DNA of 64,000 nt, from the NCBI GenBank assembly GCA_001574975.1, contig KQ965744.1, forward strand, positions 332,311 through 396,310. The letters run 5' to 3'. Source of the stretch: Gonapodya prolifera JEL478. Lineage: Eukaryota; Monoblepharomycota; Monoblepharidomycetes; Monoblepharidales; Gonapodyaceae. Below, one piece after another: positions 61,012-64,000 of this stretch. The notes below the pieces were generated by a model. The model was not told the origin of the DNA, searched no databases, and saw nothing but the letters and a program-made list of their open reading frames with translations. The position numbers and the translations under genes were made by a program. Position 1 is the stretch's first letter; every line of letters begins with the position of its first letter.

Positions 61012-62769
61012 ATGTCCGTCTCACAGCTCGTATTCAAGAACGCTCCCGTGCCAGACACAGACTCGAAAGTGAGCCAGTCTTCCTCCTTGGCTCCCATCGC
61101 GGCAAAGGGGAAACACCTAGTCACGCCGCTCCGCTCTTTTTCCAACCGCAGGTCTACCAATGGGTGGGATTCGGCGTCTTCGCAGTCGGCGCAGCCACCA
61201 TGCTCGTTCTCTCGCGTGGAAAAACCGTCTCGGAGCGAAAGGTGCGTGTCGTGTCATTCCTCGAAGCGGGCGTACGAGGGTCGCCCAATGTCCCAGCGCT
61301 CGTCCCCTGAGGAAATCACGGCCCAGGTCGTGTAAACCCACCCGGATTGAGTCCATTTCTCGGCCCGAGCCGGCCTCGTTCGCGTCAAAGGACGGGACGT
61401 GCCGTTCCACCGATTCAGGCCCCCTTTTAACCCCTTTCCTTTCTCCCCCCCCCCCCCCCAACGCCAGTTCCACCAAATGCTCGGCATCGTCATGGTCTTC
61501 GTGGGCCTGTCCTACTACTCCCAAGCGATCGGAATGGGTGTCGTGGTGGTCGACGGCCGTCCGGTGGGTTCCTCCTCGATCATTTTGCCCCGTTCTGGCC
61601 AACGCTCACTCATTCGCCCTCTCGACCGCTACCTTCCCTACATTCCCTGCGCTTCTTACTACCTTTTCGACGTTTTCTCGCCTCGCTCAAACCGTGACTC
61701 GTCCCTCATGACCCCAATTTTGTCCTTTTTGGAACCGTGATCGACCACCCTTGCTTCCGTCCCAAAAAGGTTCCCGTATCTCGATACGTCGACGTGAGTC
61801 AACCCAACCACCCCCAAATACCGTATCTCCACCTCGGACCCCATTTCACAATTCTTTTTTCTTCCTACCCACATCTGCAGTGGATCCTCTCGACGCCAAT
61901 CGTCTTGGGAAGCATTCTCAACCTTGCCGGAGCCGATTTTAATCGCATACTGTTCTTGGGGGCCATGGTGGGTGCTGCTCGGCGTCGAGTCGAGGTGAAC
62001 AGACTTTTAGGTGTTTTCGTTCGTTATCGCCAGGACGCTTCGATGATGGCGTGCACCTTGCGTGAGTGGAATGTCTGCTTTACGATTCGAGGTCCGTGGT
62101 TCTTACTCGCCCCTTTGCGACGATTCTTGACGCTCAGTCGGAGCGCTCACTACCCAATCTGAAAAGTGGGGGGTAAGTTCTTGTGCACATAATCCTGAAC
62201 CGAATCCAAATCAACTTCTAACCTCACACAATATATTCCACTCACGCTCGCCCAAAGTTCTTCACAATGGGAGCCATCATCTGTGAGCATTTTACCCCTC
62301 GCCTCTTGGCGGAACGTTCTCTGACCGCTCTTACCATTGACCTCGCACAGTCCTCGGCATCGTCTACGACCTCTTTGCAACACACCGCCCGGCAGCCCTG
62401 GAGATCTCTGCTCACCACGGGAAAGTGTTCAACCACTTGAGCTTTTCGCTTGTCGCGCTTTGGGCGTGCTACCCCGTCGTGAGTACACACGCAACGCTTT
62501 CCGTGACTTGGACAGACACGCTGAACCTCCTGTTGGGTCGGTGACAGGCTTACATCATCGGAACCACCATGCGCATCCTCTCGCCCGAGATGGAGACCCT
62601 CGCGTTCCTGATTCTGGACATCCTGACCAAGGCCGCATGGGGAGGGTACCTGATTGCCCGCACGGGCGAGCTCGAGGGCCGCATGGGCAAAGTACCCGCC
62701 AAGCTGGCAGAGTACCAACGCATCCGAGGCGACTCGGAGGAGACGCTGGAGGATACGATTGGCGCGTGA
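61012..62769 (+). CDS. Microbial (type I) rhodopsin, retinal-binding
   Basis: Seven-helix retinal protein in eight short exons, starting MSVSQLVFKNAPVPDTDSK. Helix A is VYQWVGFGVFAVGAATMLVL and helix B FHQMLGIVMVFVGLSYYSQA. Helix C spans two exons, VPVSRYVD and WILSTPIVLGSILNLAG, keeping the Arg and counter-ion Asp of bacteriorhodopsin (R82, D85). Helix D follows as FFTMGAIICVLGIVYDLFAT. Helix F, NHLSFSLVALWACYPVAYII, keeps the retinal-pocket W-x2-Y-P. Helix G, LILDILTKAAWGGYLIARTG, has the Asp and the Schiff-base Lys (K216), so it can bind retinal, unlike fungal ORP/HSP30 paralogues. The proton-donor position (D96) is Ser. The C-terminus is charged (EYQRIRGDSEETLED). Introns carry a 15-base C run at 61445-61459. 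Function could be sensing or slow pumping; no enzyme domain is attached. Confidence 0.9.
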
Positions 62770-62794
62770 TTGGATGGCAGGATGGAGTAGCATT

Positions 62795-62800
62795 AATAAA
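62795..62800 (+). terminator. Poly(A) signal of the rhodopsin gene
   Basis: AATAAA lies 25 bases after the rhodopsin stop codon, a usual position for a polyadenylation signal. Confidence 0.5.
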
Positions 62801-62995
62801 GTGACTGAGACGCTAACGTGGGATGGGATGTACATCAAAACTGTCCGCGACTTTGGAATAAGAAATAGCGCTACTTTTGGTATATTGTCCGAGAAGAAAG
62901 AACGAATCAAAACGAGCTCAGGGCGCCCCAACGCCCTGTTGAGCTGTGAAAAGGGGAGGTTCGACACCAACTTGGAAGACGAGCAAGTAAAGTAC

Positions 62996-64000
62996 TCACA
63001 TATTAAAAGGATCACTGTAAATCTGGAAAAACGCTCGCAGCTGTGATCTGTGCCTTTCCTTGACAAGATCTTGAGAGGGAAGAATGTCGACACTCGGCGG
63101 GGGCGCGACGGGAGCTATAACAGGCTCTGGTGCCGGCCTATCGGGCACCCCCGGAGGCAGTGCGACTGGTATCGTCACATTAACGGGACCTGCTTTGGTC
63201 GCAGGCGTCTTGTAAATAACGACCGTCGTATCGTTCAAAACTGGCAGGGAACTGAAATGAATTCAACTCGATTGAAGTCGACACCCAACACATGTCCCAC
63301 CTTCCAGTCGAGGGTCGATCGCCTCAAGGTACCTCTTGCCCTCTGCAGCGTTGGAGTAAAACTTGCTCATATCAAGGTCGAAAATGAGCGAGCACATGCT
63401 AAAGTGGATCTCAACAGTAAGTACACAAAGTCGTTTCGGCGCAACCTACTCGTCAATCTCCTCAAACTTGTATGTACCCGGGAAAAACAGGACCTGGAAG
63501 CACTTTCGCATGACTTCGTCAGACGCCCGCGCATATTGCTTGACCTTGTCAAACAGCGTGGTCGACTCGGAAGTGAACGCCTGGTGCGCTGCTGTTCTTG
63601 TCATGGGCTTGGACCCGGTTTTAATGCGCACCAGTGATTTCCCTGCGTCCAGCTCCAGACTTTCGAATGGGGGATCCTCCTCCGCACCCACGACCTTCCT
63701 AAACCATGTCAGGAATGGTTCCCCAGATTCTTGCTTCCACGGGAGGTTGCTTCCCGCGGATTGAATCAGTGTCAGCAGGTCAGTGTCACGGACGCAAAGG
63801 ACCCCATATTTCAAAGCAAAGTCGTCCACAAGCGCCTCAATAAACTGTCGATTGGCAGCCCTTTGCGCATCTGTGGGATCACTCCGGTCAATCTGTGACT
63901 CAGCGGGCGTGTTCACATTGTTTGGGGTGTCCGATACGACTGGATTGTGAGGATTACGGTGTGCTCCCGTCCTCCCGTTTTCAGTCGGTCCTTTCGAAGG
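62996..64000 (-). CDS. Unrecognised protein, 5' end outside window
   Basis: The frame is open to the right edge (PSKGPTENGRTGAHRNPHNP), so the start lies beyond it. Exon parts read QFIEALVDDFALKYGVLCVR, LTWFRKVVGAEEDPPF and FQVLFFPGTYKFEEID. An intron near 63405-63450 leads to MCSLIFDLDMSKFYSNAAEG and KRYLEAIDPRLE, then another intron to VLNDTTVVIYKTPATKAGPV. A Pro/Val-rich linker precedes a C-terminus LRAFFQIYSDPFNM. The stop at 62996 overlaps a strong GTGAGTAC donor, so a further exon cannot be excluded. The globular parts look well ordered, but I do not recognise the family. It converges on the rhodopsin gene, with 230 bases between stops. Confidence 0.55.

Overview
The window is nuclear DNA of an intron-rich fungus that very probably makes flagellated zoospores (a chytrid-grade lineage). 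Spliceosomal introns are mostly 50-100 bases with GTGAGT-like donors. Fungal housekeeping genes (TOM40, TRM3, VFA1, ASA1, RRP12) sit within tens to hundreds of bases of each other on both strands. The lineage clue is a tectonic-family gene at 9.5-12.2 kb: tectonics belong to the ciliary transition zone and are absent from fungi that lost the flagellum. A retinal-type microbial rhodopsin at 61-62.8 kb fits light-responsive zoospores. The species cannot be named from the sequence.

Layout. 0-9.5 kb, plus strand: the 3' part of a Spen/SPOC-like protein, TOM40, and a long TRM3/TARBP1 tRNA methyltransferase. 9.5-18.4 kb: tectonic (minus) facing VFA1 (plus) across a short shared promoter, a frameshifted ankyrin-repeat pseudogene, an orphan membrane protein, and the mitochondrial BCKDH E1-alpha subunit. 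19-33 kb: an ABCC transporter, then ASA1 and RRP12 on the minus strand; two RRP12 introns are swollen by a GC-rich repeat family. 34-42.5 kb: a decayed secreted-protein locus, a RING protein with an N-terminal zinc motif, a gene fragment, a 3.3 kb block almost free of CpG that holds a small coiled-coil gene, and a mitochondrial DnaJ protein. 42.7-46.4 kb: a tandem duplication of a secreted Lys/Asp-rich protein gene, one copy broken. 46.8-54.5 kb: an FMN 2-hydroxyacid oxidase whose oversized intron carries the same repeat family as RRP12, a decayed Mps1-like kinase, an EF-hand mitochondrial carrier, and a broken unrecognised gene. 55-64 kb: an RGG-rich protein, a NEDD4BP2-like P-loop kinase, the rhodopsin, and an unrecognised gene that runs off the right edge.

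Neighbours do not form pathways. Several products are mitochondrial (TOM40, BCKDHA, the DnaJ protein, the Ca2+-regulated carrier), and two suggest zoospore biology (tectonic, rhodopsin). The best leads are the rhodopsin with serine at the proton-donor position, the sense-oriented intronic repeat family in two unrelated genes, and the CpG-depleted block. No CRISPR array, tRNA, rRNA, or recognisable retroviral, LTR or Polinton element was seen. Exon borders were inferred by eye from splice consensus and protein continuity, so internal coordinates are approximate.
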